64,000 nt of DNA from UBA6244 sp963676875 (GCA_963676875.1 OY781436.1:4092001-4156000), one strand, 5' to 3'. Positions 17,145 through 27,168 are shown, counted from the first letter of the stretch. Numbers and translations: made by a program. The notes: a model not told the origin generated them from the sequence alone.

Positions 17145-18776
17145 CTAATTTATCAAGAAATTTTTACTTATGGTACCATCGGGGGCATCAATTTTGAGAA
17201 TATAGGTACCGGGAGTGAGCCAATCCACGTGAATTGTAGTACCACCTGTTTCAGAGAATGACAAATTTCTGTAATGTGCCAACTTCTTTCCTGTCAGATC
17301 GTAAATATTGATGTCGGCTGTAATATTTTTAAGAAAAGTGGCAACAACCTGTATGGTTTCGCTCGAAGGGTTCGGGAAAATGATGAGTTCCGATTCACCT
17401 CTATTTTGGGTGATATCTGCTTGAGGATCATGACATTCAAATGCCCCAATATCAAAAAAAGTGTGAAAAGGTCGGTTTCGGTTGACGGCATCGAAACTCA
17501 AACCATACCCATTCATATCGGTGCCGGTGTTTACGGCGGGTGAATTGGGTTTTAAATCGTATTGATAGGGATTTTGTTCCAAAAATAAAACCGAGGAATT
17601 ATCGGGCGAAAAAATATTGGTCACCTTACTTATAGACGATTGAACTCCATTAATGTACGCCTGATTTCCTTCAACAGCCAGTCTTCCCGGATTGGTTATC
17701 AGGTTGTTGATGAAATTTGCATGGGCAATTTCCTGATTGGCAAACTTTATCCCGTTTGATTTCGGATTGACGATGGTATTATTAAAAATATCGTATGTGG
17801 CGTTAGCTAGTGTAATAGATTCTCCAACGAAGATTCCGTGTTTAAAGGCATTGGGGTCGTTGGGTTTGTAGGTTCTTCCTGCGTTCACAATCAAATTGTT
17901 GTAGATTTTCATATTGCCCAAACCCAATATGTCGATGCCATCGCCTTTGCCATCAAAAATTTGGTTGTTGTAGCAATCGCATTGACTGCCACCACCAATA
18001 ATGATACCTGACATCTGGTATTGATATTCTTCCTGTGAATCCTCTCTCACAATATTGTCGTGGATTTCGCAATCACTTTCCGACGAACTTACTTGAATCC
18101 CATCCCATCCGGTATTTTCAACAATGTTGTTGTAAATACGCGTGCCAACCATGATATGAGGCAATACGGTGGTGTCTTTACCATCGCAGGTAATGGTTTG
18201 CCCCGAATATTTGGAGCTACCGATATAGAGTCCTTCGTCGGCAATGTCATGAAGATAACAATCGTGCAATAGGAAGTTGTACATGGTGAATTTATCCCGT
18301 GTAGAATTGAAATTACAATCGGGTTCCGACTTGGCGTAAATGCCCCCGATGGGAATGTTCGCCACTTCAACGTGATCGATTTCCACATCGGTACTCAGGT
18401 CGGTAACCGATATGCCAGCCCCTTGATCAACCCTAAGTACCTGAATACCATAGGTTATCTGAGGGTTTCCTGTTCCTGAAAAACGTATATACGAGCAATT
18501 GGATATTTTTATTCCGTAATAATGTCCGGTTTCGATAACAACCGCACTGTTTTCATTTTTAATCAGAATTGGGTTGGAGGGCGTTCCATGGATATTTTTC
18601 AGTACCAAATAATCTCTGCTGCCTCCTTCCAAACAAATGGTTTGCCCAGGTTGAACCTGAGTTTGCTCTCCATCGAAGATACTCGTCCCTCTTAATATAT
18701 AGGCATCACATTGAGCGGACAAAGTTCCATAGCCGAACATCAGTAAAATCCATAATATGGCACCCCATTTTATCAT
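17145..18776 (-). CDS. Right-handed beta-helix protein with T9SS sorting domain
   Basis: 543 residues: signal peptide (1-21), then about 430 residues of parallel beta-helix repeats (many YNN, IHDN and INGV-type turns typical of PbH1 repeats and pectate-lyase-like folds), ending in a T9SS type A sorting domain (IFPNPSSETIQV ... PGTYILKI). It should be secreted to or anchored on the cell surface. Such folds are found in polysaccharide lyases and epimerases; no catalytic residues can be named. It overlaps the upstream GT2 gene by 4 bases and so is inside the EPS operon, which suggests a role in modifying, binding or trimming the exported polymer. Confidence 0.85.
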   Translation of the reverse strand: MIKWGAILWILLMFGYGTLSAQCDAYILRGTSIFDGEQTQVQPGQTICLEGGSRDYLVLKNIHGTPSNPILIKNENSAVVIETGHYYGIKISNCSYIRFSGTGNPQITYGIQVLRVDQGAGISVTDLSTDVEIDHVEVANIPIGGIYAKSEPDCNFNSTRDKFTMYNFLLHDCYLHDIADEGLYIGSSKYSGQTITCDGKDTTVLPHIMVGTRIYNNIVENTGWDGIQVSSSESDCEIHDNIVREDSQEEYQYQMSGIIIGGGSQCDCYNNQIFDGKGDGIDILGLGNMKIYNNLIVNAGRTYKPNDPNAFKHGIFVGESITLANATYDIFNNTIVNPKSNGIKFANQEIAHANFINNLITNPGRLAVEGNQAYINGVQSSISKVTNIFSPDNSSVLFLEQNPYQYDLKPNSPAVNTGTDMNGYGLSFDAVNRNRPFHTFFDIGAFECHDPQADITQNRGESELIIFPNPSSETIQVVATFLKNITADINIYDLTGKKLAHYRNLSFSETGGTTIHVDWLTPGTYILKIDAPDGTISKNFLIN

Positions 18777-19972
18777 GACCCTCTTTTTGCTCTTTCCCAG
18801 TTTACCGACTGTTGTCCTTTGAAATAACGGTTAATCCCCAGAATTACTGCATAATTCATGATGAAAAAGTAGTAGGGAATAAAGAATATTTTGGCTTTTA
18901 ACTCTCTGTTTTCCAGTACCCAGCCTGTAAGCGCCATGGTGTAAAACAAAATTTGCGCATAAAAGAGCCATGGATAGATACTTGTCCAATTGTCCCAACC
19001 GGCGTTGGCCGCCAGAAAGAAATTGAAAACGAGTATAAGTGGTAGCGACAGCGGTGCCAGGGTCCATCGCAATACCCTGTGCGACACAAACTGAAAGCTT
19101 AAGATGCCGGTTTTGAATGGGTTAAGCAATGGGCTGAGTCTGATAATGCTTTGAATTCCTCCGGCGGCGATGCGTATTTTGCGTTTGAGTTCCTCTTTCA
19201 CGTTGGCCGAAGCACTCTCGATGGCGTATGCTTCGGGGTCGTATTGGATGGTGTAGCCTTTCATGGCAATGCGCAACGAGATAATGAAGTCGTCGAGCAG
19301 GGTATCCTTTTCCACTTCTTGGAACAGTTCGGTGCGAATGGCAAACAGTTCCCCGGCGGCGCCTACCACCGAATACAACTCTGCATCCCATTTTTTGAGG
19401 GTAGATTCATATTTCCAATAAATACCTTCGGATCCTACGGCCGTATCGGAGTCTTTGCTGAATATCCTCTTTTCTCCTGATACACAGCCTACTTTGGGGT
19501 CTTTAAACAGGTTGACAATGCGTTGAATGGACTCCTTTCCCAACATGGTGTTGCCATCCGAAAAAATAACGATGGGTGTTTTTACGAAAGCCATTCCTCG
19601 ATTCATGGCACCGATTTTACCACCACGTTTATTTTCGTGATGTACTTCGATACCCTGATCTGTGTATTTTTTAAGTAAGTCAGGAGTGCCGTCGTCCGAA
19701 CCATCGGTTACCCAAAGCTGTTTTACTTTTTCTTTGGGATATATCAGGCTGAGGGAGTTCTTTACCTTGGCATCTACGTAATCTTTTTCGTTGTATGCTG
19801 CCACAAATAGTGTTACTTCCGGTTGGTAATCGCTTGCTTCAGAGCTGTTTACATTTTTGCCTTTAAAAATTCTTTTCAGTAATACAAGGGCATACAGCAC
19901 GACGCCATATCCAAAATAGGCATAGAATACAATGAAAAGAAGTACCCAAAAAAGAATGTTAATAGTTTCCAT
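18773..19972 (-). CDS. Membrane glycosyltransferase family 2 (cellulose-synthase-like)
   Basis: 399 residues. An N-terminal membrane segment (about 5-30) is followed by a GT-A domain (about 50-260) with FVAAYNEKDY, the DGSDDGT and FSDGNTML Asp motifs for nucleotide-sugar/metal binding, and DDFIISLRI for the catalytic base. Three or four C-terminal spans (from about 295) complete a processive-type architecture. The canonical QxxRW of cellulose synthases is not obvious (RKIRIAAGG is in its place). Probably adds a residue on the cytoplasmic face of a lipid-linked EPS repeat unit. Part of the minus-strand EPS operon; 4-base overlap with the beta-helix gene. Confidence 0.9.
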   Translation of the reverse strand: METINILFWVLLFIVFYAYFGYGVVLYALVLLKRIFKGKNVNSSEASDYQPEVTLFVAAYNEKDYVDAKVKNSLSLIYPKEKVKQLWVTDGSDDGTPDLLKKYTDQGIEVHHENKRGGKIGAMNRGMAFVKTPIVIFSDGNTMLGKESIQRIVNLFKDPKVGCVSGEKRIFSKDSDTAVGSEGIYWKYESTLKKWDAELYSVVGAAGELFAIRTELFQEVEKDTLLDDFIISLRIAMKGYTIQYDPEAYAIESASANVKEELKRKIRIAAGGIQSIIRLSPLLNPFKTGILSFQFVSHRVLRWTLAPLSLPLILVFNFFLAANAGWDNWTSIYPWLFYAQILFYTMALTGWVLENRELKAKIFFIPYYFFIMNYAVILGINRYFKGQQSVNWERAKRGS

Positions 19973-19984
19973 ATGATTAAGGTG

Positions 19985-20773
19985 TTATTTTTTTCGTGCA
20001 GCCATGTTCAGGGCATCAACGGGTAATATTTCAAAGGGGCATATCGACTGGAGTTGGGCCGTAAGTTTGTCTTTCCCACTGTGTATCGACTCCATGACAA
20101 TCAGTATGTTGGGGTATTTTTTTAAAAACTTGGAAGCACCCTTCAGTACATTGATTTCCATGCCTTCCACATCAATTTTTATGATTATTTTTTTTGAAGT
20201 ATCGATGTTTAGTTGATCCATGATGTTGTCAAGGGTATCCACTTCAATATCTTCAAACTCCGGATTGATAATTTCTTCTGCATCAATGTGGTCGTCGGTG
20301 AGGTGCGAGGCTCCGGTATTTACAGGATCGAAGGTAAAATTGGCCGTGTGTTGATAGCTTCCCAAAGCAAGCGGAAAAACCTTTATTCTGTCATTCATCT
20401 CGTTAAGTTGGATATTCTTCTCCAACACAGCTATATTGCTTTTTACCGGTTCAAAAGCAAACCCGCTGAGACCTTTCCCTGCAAAGAGAATGGAGTAGGT
20501 GCCAATATTGGCGCCAATATCAAGAAATACATCGTATTCATTTATATGTTGATAAACGAATTTTTTCACTTCCCACTCGTAGGCATAGTTTCCAAATTGA
20601 AAGTCGAGGGTACCCTTACGTGCGTAAAATTTTCCCAGGTCGCTGGTGTAATAGCTGGATTTTTTAGGAGTGCTTCCTTTGGCGACCCAGGCGATTGAAT
20701 AGTATAAAAATTTGAATTCACCGTGTTTAATGAAATCGTAGAAATACCGTAAATAGGTTAATAGTTTGTTCAT
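19985..20773 (-). CDS. FkbM family methyltransferase
   Basis: 262 residues. The FkbM SAM-binding domain spans about 75-240: VFLDIGANIGTYSILFA (motif I), GFAFEPVKSNIAVL, then VDTLDNIMDQL and IIIKIDVEGMEINVLKGA, all typical. FkbM proteins O-methylate sugars or polyketides; in EPS clusters they are thought to methylate a sugar hydroxyl. It lies between the acetyltransferase and membrane GT2 genes with gaps of less than 20 bases. Confidence 0.92.
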   Translation of the reverse strand: MNKLLTYLRYFYDFIKHGEFKFLYYSIAWVAKGSTPKKSSYYTSDLGKFYARKGTLDFQFGNYAYEWEVKKFVYQHINEYDVFLDIGANIGTYSILFAGKGLSGFAFEPVKSNIAVLEKNIQLNEMNDRIKVFPLALGSYQHTANFTFDPVNTGASHLTDDHIDAEEIINPEFEDIEVDTLDNIMDQLNIDTSKKIIIKIDVEGMEINVLKGASKFLKKYPNILIVMESIHSGKDKLTAQLQSICPFEILPVDALNMAARKK

Positions 20774-20790
20774 GAGATAGTTTTAGTAAG

Positions 20791-21426
20791 TTAAAGAGCT
20801 CTTTCCCAACTCTTGGTAGTTTGGTTGTATTGTTTGAGCAGTTTGGCCGGATTTCCACCAACGATGGAGTAGGGTGGAACCGATTTTACCACCACGGAGC
20901 CTGCAGCCACAATGCTGTGTTTGCCAACAGTAACGCCCGCTGTAATTACGGCATTGGCGCCTATCCACACTTCATCTTCGATTACGATGGGTTTGGTGGA
21001 AACGGGTTGGTCGCTGATGGGCAGGCTGATGTCTTCGTAGCCATGGTTAAGTCCCGATAAAACAATGTTTTGTGCAAACATGATGTCGTTGCCGATGGTA
21101 ATGGGACCAATGAGCGTATTACCCAGTCCGATGCGCACACGATCGCCAATCACCACATCGCCCACGCCATTGTTGATGGTGGAGAAATCTTCGATGGTGG
21201 AATCTTTTCCAAGTGAAAAATAGTTGAAAGGCATCACATCCATGCGGACACTTCGCCGGATGAGTGATCCTTTGCCTTTGTGGTGTTTAAAAGGGTTTAC
21301 AAACAGTTTAACCCACAGCCGGGGGCGGGCCTGATTTTTAGGTATGAGCATGTACAACACCAGTTTTTTCAGTCTGGGGTTCGATTTTACCTTATCTACT
21401 ATTCCCATTTTACTTGGTTTTTTCAA
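20791..21426 (-). CDS. Left-handed beta-helix acyltransferase (WcaF/CysE-like)
   Basis: 211 residues. Hexapeptide repeats ([LIV]Gxxxx) run from about 75 to 195 (VVIGDRVRIGLGNTLIG, VWIGANAVITAGVTVG) with the catalytic His in GLNHGYED and the usual end IVGGNPAKLL. Such enzymes move an acetyl group from acetyl-CoA to a sugar. Probably O-acetylates the EPS repeat unit. The start overlaps the preceding GT gene by 17 bases, consistent with coupled translation. Confidence 0.93.
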   Translation of the reverse strand: MKKPSKMGIVDKVKSNPRLKKLVLYMLIPKNQARPRLWVKLFVNPFKHHKGKGSLIRRSVRMDVMPFNYFSLGKDSTIEDFSTINNGVGDVVIGDRVRIGLGNTLIGPITIGNDIMFAQNIVLSGLNHGYEDISLPISDQPVSTKPIVIEDEVWIGANAVITAGVTVGKHSIVAAGSVVVKSVPPYSIVGGNPAKLLKQYNQTTKSWERAL

Positions 21427-22618
21427 TCATTTCTATTCTTTTGAAAATCTCATTGGTGTTGGCTTCCCAGGTATGACTGCGAGCAAACACTTCCCTTTGT
21501 TGTTCCCTTTCGGGTGAGTTTTCCTTCAATGCCAAATCAATCAATGCCAGATAATCTTCCTTGGTTTCGGCCAGGTAGGTATAGTCGGCAAATACACTCA
21601 TGGCTTTGGTCTTGGTGGCTACGGTGGGTTTGCCCATGGCCAGGTATTCGTCGATTTTACGGGGATAATTGCCAATGGTAACCTCGTTAAGTTTCTGCGG
21701 ATTCAGGGCTACATCGAAATAGTTGAGGTAAGCCGGCAGCTCTTCCATTTTTTTGCTTCCCAAAAAGTACACGTTGTCCATTTGGTGCAACTCACTGGCT
21801 TTAAAATGCTCATCTTCAGGGCCCACATACACAAAACTCCAATCCGGACGACTTTTCCCCAAAAATTCCAACACCTTGATATCCAGACGCAGGTCGAACA
21901 AAACGCCAATATAACCAATGATTGGCTTTTTTAAGTTCATGATGGGCACCATGTCTTCCGGCGGATGCTTGATGAGTTTTTTATCGAAAAGACTCATGTC
22001 GCAACCTTGGCCTACATAATAGGAGTGTTTGTTGAAACGTCCGGCAAGTTCGGCCAGGTAAGTGGAATTGGCAACCACCAGATCAGCCTTGGCCATGAGG
22101 GCGGCTTCGATGCGAATGCCTTGTTTTTTCCAGAAATCCACAGCAATCATGTTGTCGCGGGTATAATACACATATGTTTTGGCTCCGGTAAGTTCCTTTA
22201 AAAAGAAACTGCGGAACATGTCGGTATCGTTAAAAATGATAATGTCTTTAAAATCAAGCTCTTTTATGGCTTTGTTCACCTCACGGGCTTGCCTCTTGTT
22301 GTTGATACGGTTCAGGATATCGAACAACCAATTGATGGGCAACTGACTAATGGACTCCAGAATGGTGGCAGGATAGAGTGCCCAAAAGTTGTCTTCGAGT
22401 TTCACCAAAGCAGGTTCTTTTGCCTTCATTCGTTTTACCCTGTTTTGTATCAGGGGGTCGTTTTTTTCGCGCCAAAGCGTAAAACGATCCACAGGATAGT
22501 TCACGTAAAGTACGCGGTTATTTTTGGCAAATTCGTGGGCCAGGTTGATGACATTGCTTCCGATACGGCTATCCAAAGCTGCCAGTCCTACTACAATGAT
22601 ATCTCTGTTCTTAATCAT
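21410..22618 (-). CDS. Glycosyltransferase (GT-B, GT4-like)
   Basis: 402 residues with a GT-B layout: an N-terminal domain starting IIVVGLAALDS..GSN and a C-terminal nucleotide-sugar domain (from about 225, PIIGYIGVLFDLR) that includes RKIDEYLAMGKPTVAT, the E-x7-E type region near residue 330. This resembles teichuronic-acid/TuaH-like glycosyltransferases. No signal or membrane segment; it acts in the cytoplasm on the lipid-linked glycan. Seven-base gap to the upstream GT4 gene. Confidence 0.88.
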   Translation of the reverse strand: MIKNRDIIVVGLAALDSRIGSNVINLAHEFAKNNRVLYVNYPVDRFTLWREKNDPLIQNRVKRMKAKEPALVKLEDNFWALYPATILESISQLPINWLFDILNRINNKRQAREVNKAIKELDFKDIIIFNDTDMFRSFFLKELTGAKTYVYYTRDNMIAVDFWKKQGIRIEAALMAKADLVVANSTYLAELAGRFNKHSYYVGQGCDMSLFDKKLIKHPPEDMVPIMNLKKPIIGYIGVLFDLRLDIKVLEFLGKSRPDWSFVYVGPEDEHFKASELHQMDNVYFLGSKKMEELPAYLNYFDVALNPQKLNEVTIGNYPRKIDEYLAMGKPTVATKTKAMSVFADYTYLAETKEDYLALIDLALKENSPEREQQREVFARSHTWEANTNEIFKRIEMIEKTK

Positions 22619-22625
22619 CTTTTCT

Positions 22626-23783
22626 TTATTTGTAATGTTTTTTATAAACTTCCTTATAAAGATTTAATACGTCCTCGGCCATGTGTTTCCAGGAGAATTT
22701 GGCTGCTTGTTTGAGGCCTTTTTTTACGAGTTCTTCCCGTAAGGCTTTGTCGGATAGCAGTTTGGAAATTCCTTCAGTGATTTGTTCCGGTTTATACGGA
22801 TCCACGATGTAGGCTGCATCTCCCGAAACTTCGGGCATGGATGAGGTATTGGAGGTTATTACCGGCGTACCACAACGCATGGCCTCAAGCATGGGGATGC
22901 CAAAGCTTTCGCGCAGCGAAGGATAAAGAAAAATACTGCACAGGTTGTAGATGGCGGGCAGGTCGGTATTTACCACGTAACCTGTTAGCAAAATTCTGTT
23001 TATCAGTTCTTTGTCGCCGATATCGGAGAGAATTTTTTCGAGTGAAGAACGCTCGTAATCAAGCATGACGAGATACAAGTCGGGGTCATTGGATTTTTTT
23101 AGGTAGTCAGAAAAAGCCTTCAGGGTACCCGGTGTGTTTTTCTTGGGGTCGGTGTTGCCAAGAAAGAATAAGAAACGGTCGGGAAGATTATACAATGATT
23201 TTACACGATCAAGTTCCTTTTGGTCGTTGATGGGAACAAAGTGTTCAGAAACACCATTGTAAATGGCAACCAATCTGTTTTCCTCTTGGGGAATTCCGAA
23301 AAATTCGGCGATCCGGTTTCGTTCAAACTTGGAAACAGTAATGATTTTATCGCTCTTTTTAACCACCGGTGGCACCACATATCGTCGGTACATATTGCCC
23401 ATTTTTTGGTACCATGTGCCCGATTTTTTAAACAGGCTGATGCTTTCCATGTATATGATATCGTGCAAGGTAACCACCAGAGGCAGGCTGGTATTGACGG
23501 GTGCCGTATTGCTGGTACAATGCAGGAGGTGACAGCCTTCGGCTTTGGCTGCCTTGGGTAAGGCAAATTGTTCCCAAGTGGGGTAGGGACCACCGCTCAA
23601 TTCAACAATTTTAAAATTGTCGGTGGCTTTCAGGGTGGTGGTGTCTTCGTCGGGCTTGACGAAAATCACGTATTCGTTTTCATGGTCAATTTTTTGAAGC
23701 TCGTTGATTAACTCCAGGGCTACCATGTCCATACCATGTTTTTTGGTTCTGAATAGCCGTTGTCCTTCGATCCCTATTTTCAT
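22626..23783 (-). CDS. Glycosyltransferase family 4 (GT-B fold)
   Basis: 385 residues. N-terminal domain with EGQRLFRTKKHGMDMVALEL (acceptor side) and a GT4 donor domain (about 195-375) with FLFFLGNTDPKKNTPG and the classical E-x7-E motif in SLRESFGIPMLEAMRCGTPV. Soluble cytoplasmic enzyme, retaining mechanism expected from the family; the sugar is unknown. Part of the EPS operon. Confidence 0.93.
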   Translation of the reverse strand: MKIGIEGQRLFRTKKHGMDMVALELINELQKIDHENEYVIFVKPDEDTTTLKATDNFKIVELSGGPYPTWEQFALPKAAKAEGCHLLHCTSNTAPVNTSLPLVVTLHDIIYMESISLFKKSGTWYQKMGNMYRRYVVPPVVKKSDKIITVSKFERNRIAEFFGIPQEENRLVAIYNGVSEHFVPINDQKELDRVKSLYNLPDRFLFFLGNTDPKKNTPGTLKAFSDYLKKSNDPDLYLVMLDYERSSLEKILSDIGDKELINRILLTGYVVNTDLPAIYNLCSIFLYPSLRESFGIPMLEAMRCGTPVITSNTSSMPEVSGDAAYIVDPYKPEQITEGISKLLSDKALREELVKKGLKQAAKFSWKHMAEDVLNLYKEVYKKHYK

Positions 23784-23794
23784 TGGAGTAGATA

Positions 23795-24991
23795 TTATTT
23801 TCTTTTCTTTTTAATTTGAAAGGCGTTATATGTGTGTTTGGTGTGGATAAAACTTTCGTTGGCTTTCCGCATTTTCAACAATGACATTAACATGGCCAGA
23901 AATCCCAAAGGCAATGCCCACATGGCTTTTAACGTATTAAAAGTATAGAATTTTCGCGGGATTGCCAAAACAAACACCAAAAAGATGAGGATAAAATCGG
24001 TGAGCCAGAGCATCCACCACGGATAAACTTGAAAAATTACGGTAACGAGTGCGGCAATCGTGATCCCACCTAACAATAATATTCGAGGTAACTGTATGTA
24101 TTGTAGTGCTTTAAAAAAGTATTCGAAATTACCTTGTGTGAACATTTGTTTAAACGATGGAACGAAGTTTTTACCGAAGAAATGAAATTGTGCGGAGAGC
24201 CATCTACGTCTTTGTTTGCCAAAAACACGGGCATTTTGCACTTTTTCGTCGTAAACATAGGCATCAGGCAGGTATTCGATGGTGATTTTTTGGGCAAACA
24301 AACGCATTTCTATTTCTTTGTCAAAGCCACCAACGACCTCAACTTCTCCTATCATTTTCTTAAACAGGCCAAATTCAAATGCCATGGCGCTGCCAATGAG
24401 GGTGGACGAAACGCCAAACGAACGCTGTCCGTGTCGGAAAATATTGTTGTTGATTTCTTCGCTTACGGCATCCAGTACTGCGAAATTGGTGTTCATGTTT
24501 TTGGCTGTTCGATGCCCTTGAACTGCAACAAAACCATTGCTAAACGCTGCATTGATTTGTTTTAAAAAGTCAGGTGCCATCAGGTTGTCGGCATCCAATA
24601 CGCAGGCGATATCGTAGTTGTTGCTCAACTGTTCAAAAGCATATTTTAGTGCACGTGATTTAGTGCTTATTTCGAAATTTCTATCCAGTATGATTGCTTT
24701 GGTTTGCTTTAACGCAGCGATGGTCGAAGGATTGAAACCATCAGCAATGACAATGATGTCAAATCTTTCTGATGGATAATCTTGCTTAAGGGCTTCGTTG
24801 ACTACTTCCAGAATCACTTCGTCTTCTTTGTAGGCAGGTATCATTACGGCAAACTTTCGTAACAAATTGTCTGCTGCAGGTTTCGGTCGATAAGTGAAAC
24901 GACTGGCCAGCGAAAACACAAACAACATCAATACTGTTGACGTAACATATACGTAAACAATTAGTTGTATGATAGTTAGTAGTTGCGCCAT
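23795..24991 (-). CDS. Membrane glycosyltransferase family 2 (copy B of duplicated pair)
   Basis: 398 residues with an N-terminal span (about 5-28), a GT-A domain (VMIPAYKEDEVI, VIADGFNP, VLDADNLMAPDFL, QRRRWLSAQFHFF) and C-terminal spans. The QRRRW motif is that of processive GT2 enzymes such as hyaluronan/chitin/cellulose synthases. It is a clear paralogue of the gene at 25924-27168: both share AVQGHRTAxNMxxNFAVLDA and the same membrane layout. With the GT2 gene upstream it forms a two-gene module that occurs twice in the operon. Confidence 0.92.
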   Translation of the reverse strand: MAQLLTIIQLIVYVYVTSTVLMLFVFSLASRFTYRPKPAADNLLRKFAVMIPAYKEDEVILEVVNEALKQDYPSERFDIIVIADGFNPSTIAALKQTKAIILDRNFEISTKSRALKYAFEQLSNNYDIACVLDADNLMAPDFLKQINAAFSNGFVAVQGHRTAKNMNTNFAVLDAVSEEINNNIFRHGQRSFGVSSTLIGSAMAFEFGLFKKMIGEVEVVGGFDKEIEMRLFAQKITIEYLPDAYVYDEKVQNARVFGKQRRRWLSAQFHFFGKNFVPSFKQMFTQGNFEYFFKALQYIQLPRILLLGGITIAALVTVIFQVYPWWMLWLTDFILIFLVFVLAIPRKFYTFNTLKAMWALPLGFLAMLMSLLKMRKANESFIHTKHTYNAFQIKKKRK

Positions 24992-24994
24992 GGC

Positions 24995-25924
24995 TTACAA
25001 TTTGGGGTTTTCGTGAATTTCCGCCGAAAAGGCGTTGGTCATATGCCAACCTATAGCCCGATAATAGGCCAGAAACAGTTTAATTTTTCCTTTGAGCAAA
25101 AACTTGAAAGCGTTTTTGGGAATGGCCACAAAAACCTGATACCCAAGTGCATAATAGAATGTTTTCCCGTGGATGTTGCGTCTTAGGTAAACTATTCGGT
25201 TTCTATTTTGATAGTAAATCTTCAATGCGCTCAGCCTTCCCGTGGATACAGACTCTTTATGAAGCACATACGAGTTGTGCACATAATACATTTTGTAGCC
25301 TGCCCGACGAATTCGTTCGCACCAATCAGCTTCTTCATAATACAAAAAGAAAATATACGACATGAGGCCGATTTCCTTCACTACACGCATGGGAACCATC
25401 ATGGCAGCTCCATGGGTGAAAGGTGTTTCACGGTCCTCGTTATGCTGCCCCTTGTCTTTTTCCCAATAACCGATCGCGGTATTGCGCATGGTAACGGGAT
25501 TGAAGGGTGTGAAGCCTGCAAATTGAAGGGTATCAGGCTGATAGTAAAATTTTATTTTGGGACTCACGGCACCGATGAGATGATTGCTTTCCAACTTGTC
25601 TATCAGCGGTTCCATGAAGTCGCGGGGCACCTCAATGTCGTTGTTCAGAAGGAGCACATATTCCCCACGGGCACGCATCAGTCCGAAATTATTACCTGCC
25701 GCAAAGCCATAATTAATGGGGTTTTTTATCAGGACTACATTCGGGTAACGTTGTTTGATGATGTCGGGGTCATCTTCCGTAGAATTATTGTCAACAATGA
25801 TGACTTCAAAGTTGGGGTACGAAATTTTATTCAAGGATTCAAGCAGTGCGCAGGTTACTTCGGACTGATTGAAATTGACCGAAATAATCGAAACCAGTGG
25901 ATAATATTTCCGTACTGCAGCCAT
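24995..25924 (-). CDS. Glycosyltransferase family 2 (rhamnosyltransferase-like; copy B)
   Basis: 309 residues, soluble GT-A enzyme: SIISVNFNQSEVT at the start, VDNNSTEDD and LLNNDIEVP metal/nucleotide motifs, GAAMMVPM and FFLYYEEADW near the active site. It resembles WbbL/RfbF-type rhamnosyltransferases. Paralogue of the gene at 27168-28112 (shared LQFAGFTPFNxVT segment and VLHKES). Overlaps the upstream membrane GT2 by one base. Confidence 0.92.
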   Translation of the reverse strand: MAAVRKYYPLVSIISVNFNQSEVTCALLESLNKISYPNFEVIIVDNNSTEDDPDIIKQRYPNVVLIKNPINYGFAAGNNFGLMRARGEYVLLLNNDIEVPRDFMEPLIDKLESNHLIGAVSPKIKFYYQPDTLQFAGFTPFNPVTMRNTAIGYWEKDKGQHNEDRETPFTHGAAMMVPMRVVKEIGLMSYIFFLYYEEADWCERIRRAGYKMYYVHNSYVLHKESVSTGRLSALKIYYQNRNRIVYLRRNIHGKTFYYALGYQVFVAIPKNAFKFLLKGKIKLFLAYYRAIGWHMTNAFSAEIHENPKL

Positions 25925-27168
25925 TATTTTCCCTCTTTAGTTGAAGGAGGCGAGGCTTCGGTATGTCCGTGAGTGGTGTGAAGAAATTTTTTGCTGGCGC
26001 CCTTAATTTTTAGTAGGCTCACAATCATCAGAAAGAACCCCTTTGGAACCATCAGCAATGCCCTGAAAGTGCGTAGGTTATAGAATTTTTTGGGAATGGA
26101 AAACAAAAGTGCCATGGTGGTCATTATAAATAAGGTGAGCCAGGGGTAGAATCCCGGTACAAAAAACCGACTTATTGAAATGGGTAAGAACCAGTAAATC
26201 AACCCAATGGCAAGAGTAATCAGAAATAAAATTCCGGTAAGCAAAATGCGTGGAGGTTGAATCATCTGAACCACCTTGTCGAAATAATCGATTTGTCCTT
26301 TGGTAATCAGACGTACTAAACCATCCAGAAAATGACTTCTGAAATAATCGAGCTGGGCGGCAATCCATCGGCGCCTTTGATTAACAAACACATCTGATTT
26401 CTGCGTTTTTTCATCGTAAATCAAGGCATCGTTTACATAGCCGATGGTGTGACCTTCTCGAATGATTTTAAGTTCAACTTCTTTATCTTCTCCAACCGAA
26501 TCAACCGTGGCCATGGTTGTTTTAAACAATTGGTAATCAAGTCCCATTCCCGATCCTATCAGTGCAGATGAAAGTCCCAACACACGGTGCCCCTTACGGA
26601 AAATATGGTTGTTAATTTCTTCGCTCATGGCATCAAGAATGGCGAAGTTAGCGTCCATGTTGAGGGCCGTCCTGTGACCCTGTACCGCGGTATATCCTTG
26701 ATCGAAGGCTTCGTTGATTTTGGTCAGCACATCAGGTTCCATGATATTATCGGCATCCAGAATAAAAGCCACATCATAATCGTCGCCAATGGTGGCCATG
26801 CATTTGTTGAGGGCTTTAGATTTTTTACTCACCTCAAACACCACCACAACCACAGTTATGGGCAATTGATAGAGTTGGTCGAGGGTTTCCTTTGAAAAAC
26901 TGTCGGCAATCACGATTACCTCATATTTATCCTTGGGATAATCTTGATTTAGTGCTTGTTTGGCCACGTTTACAATAACGGCATCTTCCTTATATCCCGG
27001 AATCATCACCGCAAATTTCCGTTGTTTGGTTACCTTGTTGGCCGAATGGTGCTGACGGTAGAACAGTCCGGCAAATGCATAGATAAAAATATACAACGTG
27101 GCCCACGCCAAATAGGCATACACAAGATATTCAACGACATGAACAAGCGTAAGAAGTATTTCCATCAT
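25924..27168 (-). CDS. Membrane glycosyltransferase family 2 (copy A of duplicated pair)
   Basis: 414 residues: N-terminal span (about 12-38), GT-A domain with VMIPGYKEDAVI, VIADSFSK, ILDADNIMEPDVL and the processive-type NQRRRWIAAQLDYF, then three or four C-terminal spans. The Ser/Thr-rich hydrophilic tail (HTEASPPSTKEGK) is not present in copy B. It shares one base with each neighbouring GT2 gene. Whether it is processive or only adds one residue cannot be told. Confidence 0.92.
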   Translation of the reverse strand: MMEILLTLVHVVEYLVYAYLAWATLYIFIYAFAGLFYRQHHSANKVTKQRKFAVMIPGYKEDAVIVNVAKQALNQDYPKDKYEVIVIADSFSKETLDQLYQLPITVVVVVFEVSKKSKALNKCMATIGDDYDVAFILDADNIMEPDVLTKINEAFDQGYTAVQGHRTALNMDANFAILDAMSEEINNHIFRKGHRVLGLSSALIGSGMGLDYQLFKTTMATVDSVGEDKEVELKIIREGHTIGYVNDALIYDEKTQKSDVFVNQRRRWIAAQLDYFRSHFLDGLVRLITKGQIDYFDKVVQMIQPPRILLTGILFLITLAIGLIYWFLPISISRFFVPGFYPWLTLFIMTTMALLFSIPKKFYNLRTFRALLMVPKGFFLMIVSLLKIKGASKKFLHTTHGHTEASPPSTKEGK

